64,000 nt of DNA from R-RK-3 sp031399085 (GTDB lineage Bacteria > Pseudomonadota > Alphaproteobacteria > Rhizobiales > Rhodomicrobiaceae): positions 1-64,000 of the forward strand of contig JANNOQ010000099.1 of the NCBI GenBank assembly GCA_031399085.1. Direction: 5' to 3'. The notes beneath the pieces are model-generated. The model had not been told where the DNA came from. It made no database searches and saw only the letters and a program-made list of their open reading frames with translations. Shown here piece after piece: positions 62,941-64,000 of this stretch; positions within the stretch are counted from its first letter, which is position 1; each line of letters begins with the position of its first letter. A program made the translations under genes and the position numbers.

Positions 62941-63145
62941 CAGCACATCGCTGTTGCACTTGCGCCACGGACAAGCACCGACCCGCTGAGCGACGCTACA
63001 GCCATGCTCAAATTCGCGGCAAAGCACGGATAGTTTTCCGCCACTTGCACCGGGCTTGTGAACCCTTCCTCTCCCACTAACCCGCGGGTGCGCGTCTTGG
63101 GCTGCAAACCTTTCACGCCGGCGAAATCGTCCACCCTGCTCTGAC
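62941..63145 (+). pseudogene. Decayed tandem copy of the downstream methyltransferase
   Basis: Conceptual translation gives TDPLSDATAMLKFAAKHG, a TAG stop, FSATCTGLV, then after a frame change ARLGLQTFHAGEIV. The intact gene at 63273 has GPLSDAAALLKFAAKDG, FFFAACAGLV and ARLGLQMFNDAEIV in the same order and spacing. The remnant covers only about the middle-to-late third of the gene, with at least one stop and one frameshift. Nothing before 62941 is clearly alignable. The rest of the 62806-63272 interval holds no gene that I can support. Confidence 0.75.
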
Positions 63146-63272
63146 CGCTTCATGTGCGGTTAAGACTGACGCTGCCACATTTTAAGGCTTGGTCCGCGCA
63201 ATGACGGTTGTTGCGTGACGGTATTGAGCGTATTTCATGCGCGTCGCCCGCCATGGGGAATAGGTTGCTACC

Positions 63273-64000
63273 GTGAGTTGGGTCAAGTTTTGGAACGGCA
63301 AAACGACGATTTACGCTAATGCGCGGCATGAGATGGCGCATTACCGGCGGATCGCTGATGAGATCGCCGCGCTTGTGCTGGAGCGGAACGCACGCGTGCT
63401 CGATTTCGGCTGCGGCGCGGCGCTTGCAGCGGAGCGCGTCGCTGACGCTTGCGGGCATCTCTATCTCTGCGACAGCGCGGCAACGACGAGATCGGCGCTT
63501 GCCGCCCGCCTTGAAGGCCGTAACGACATAACGATTCTCGCGCCGGAGGATCTGACCAGCGTGCCAGACGGCTCGCTCGATCTCATCGTCGTCAACTCCG
63601 TCATTCAATATTTGACCCCTGACGACCTTCGCCGCGGTCTGACACTGTGGCGGGAAAAACTTAGCGGTCAGGGCCGGCTGTTAATCGCCGATGTCATTCC
63701 GCCCGGCATAGGACCGCTAAGCGACGCGGCGGCCTTACTGAAATTTGCAGCCAAGGACGGCTTTTTCTTCGCCGCCTGCGCTGGACTTGTGAAAACATTC
63801 TTCTCCGACTACCGGCAATTGCGCGCCCGCCTTGGCCTGCAAATGTTTAACGACGCCGAAATCGTCGTCCTGCTGGAGGAAAACGGCCTTACGGCGCGTC
63901 GGCATTTTCCTAATCTTGGTCACAATTCGTCACGCATGGCCTTCATGGCAACGCGCGCGCGCCTGCCAAGGCAGACCGCCAGTCGCGCAGAGGTTGCCGA
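63273..64000 (+). CDS. SAM-dependent class I methyltransferase, 3' truncated by window edge
   Basis: The frame is open from GTG 63273 to the window end (about 242 codons). An in-frame TAG at 63261-63263 limits the start to this GTG. The SAM-binding motif I is RVLDFGCGAALAAERVAD (about residue 43), followed by an acidic LYLCDSA motif and DLIVVNSVIQYLTPDDLRRG as motif post-II. The C-terminal region has FFAACAGLVKTFFSDYRQLR. The substrate is unknown. A decayed copy lies just upstream. Confidence 0.88.
   Translation, partial: MSWVKFWNGKTTIYANARHEMAHYRRIADEIAALVLERNARVLDFGCGAALAAERVADACGHLYLCDSAATTRSALAARLEGRNDITILAPEDLTSVPDGSLDLIVVNSVIQYLTPDDLRRGLTLWREKLSGQGRLLIADVIPPGIGPLSDAAALLKFAAKDGFFFAACAGLVKTFFSDYRQLRARLGLQMFNDAEIVVLLEENGLTARRHFPNLGHNSSRMAFMATRARLPRQTASRAEVA

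Noticed and set aside
62847..63134. Minus-strand ORF of 95 codons upstream of the methyltransferase
   Set aside because: It is the reverse complement of the decayed methyltransferase copy; its resemblance to the antisense frame at 63735-63923 comes from that duplication.

Overview
The window is about 60% G+C with tightly packed genes. The mix of families suggests an alphaproteobacterium of the Hyphomicrobiales (Rhizobiales), perhaps near Beijerinckiaceae or Methylocystaceae. Pointers are a DUF4164-zapA pair near gap, FNR/FixK-type boxes, SulP, PQQ biosynthesis genes, NifJ, an Omp25/31-like porin and Rhizobiales-type palindromic repeats. The taxonomy is inferred from gene content only.

Layout. 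1-3163: end of an acyl-CoA ligase/acetyltransferase, a VIT-family transporter and a cupin. 3220-11074: FNR-like sites followed by an MFS transporter, a GltD-like flavoprotein, pyruvate:ferredoxin oxidoreductase NifJ and a dihydroorotate-dehydrogenase-like protein, which looks like a microaerobic pyruvate/electron-transfer operon. 11119-15589: SulP, an Acg-like nitroreductase, DUF6064 and a membrane M23 peptidase in a tight chain. 15599-16332: two decayed genes. 16376-17340: a strong FNR-type promoter before a host-attachment-family protein and a small cytochrome c. 17341-18004: a gene-free, A+T-richer stretch ending in the 3' half of tRNA-Arg(TCT), probably the boundary of an integrated element lying to the left.

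18057-38345 is mostly housekeeping and stress functions: a MobA-like transferase, CsbD, YciE/DUF892, two ECF sigma/anti-sigma pairs (one beside a fasciclin protein), a DprA-like protein, an M20 peptidase, gap-thiE-Sel1, DUF4164-zapA, ArfB, an acyltransferase, an M50 protease, an MFS transporter, a GST, an AhpD-like protein with an HxlR regulator, and a diguanylate cyclase with a small partner.

38573-57102 is a long, almost wholly minus-strand catabolic region. It holds an IclR regulator, a zinc alcohol dehydrogenase, a molybdenum hydroxylase with an unusual fused and split architecture, a tripartite tricarboxylate-type transporter, a ThDP-dependent IolD-like enzyme, an aldehyde dehydrogenase, and a sugar-acid dehydratase overlapping pqqD-pqqE, followed by a sorbosone/glucose-dehydrogenase-like lipoprotein. 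Together they look like uptake and oxidation of an unidentified organic acid, polyol or cyclic compound. 57708-64000 is envelope-related: a trimeric autotransporter with about twenty 14-residue repeats, a secreted protein, a phosphoesterase, ZntB, a porin-like protein, and a methyltransferase preceded by a decayed copy of itself.

No transposase, integrase, CRISPR array, rRNA or complete tRNA was seen. The most notable items are the fused/split molybdenum hydroxylase, the ilvD-pqqDE overlap, the NifJ operon with FNR-like sites, the tRNA-Arg half, and three nonsense codons that appear to replace tryptophans in adjacent decayed genes.
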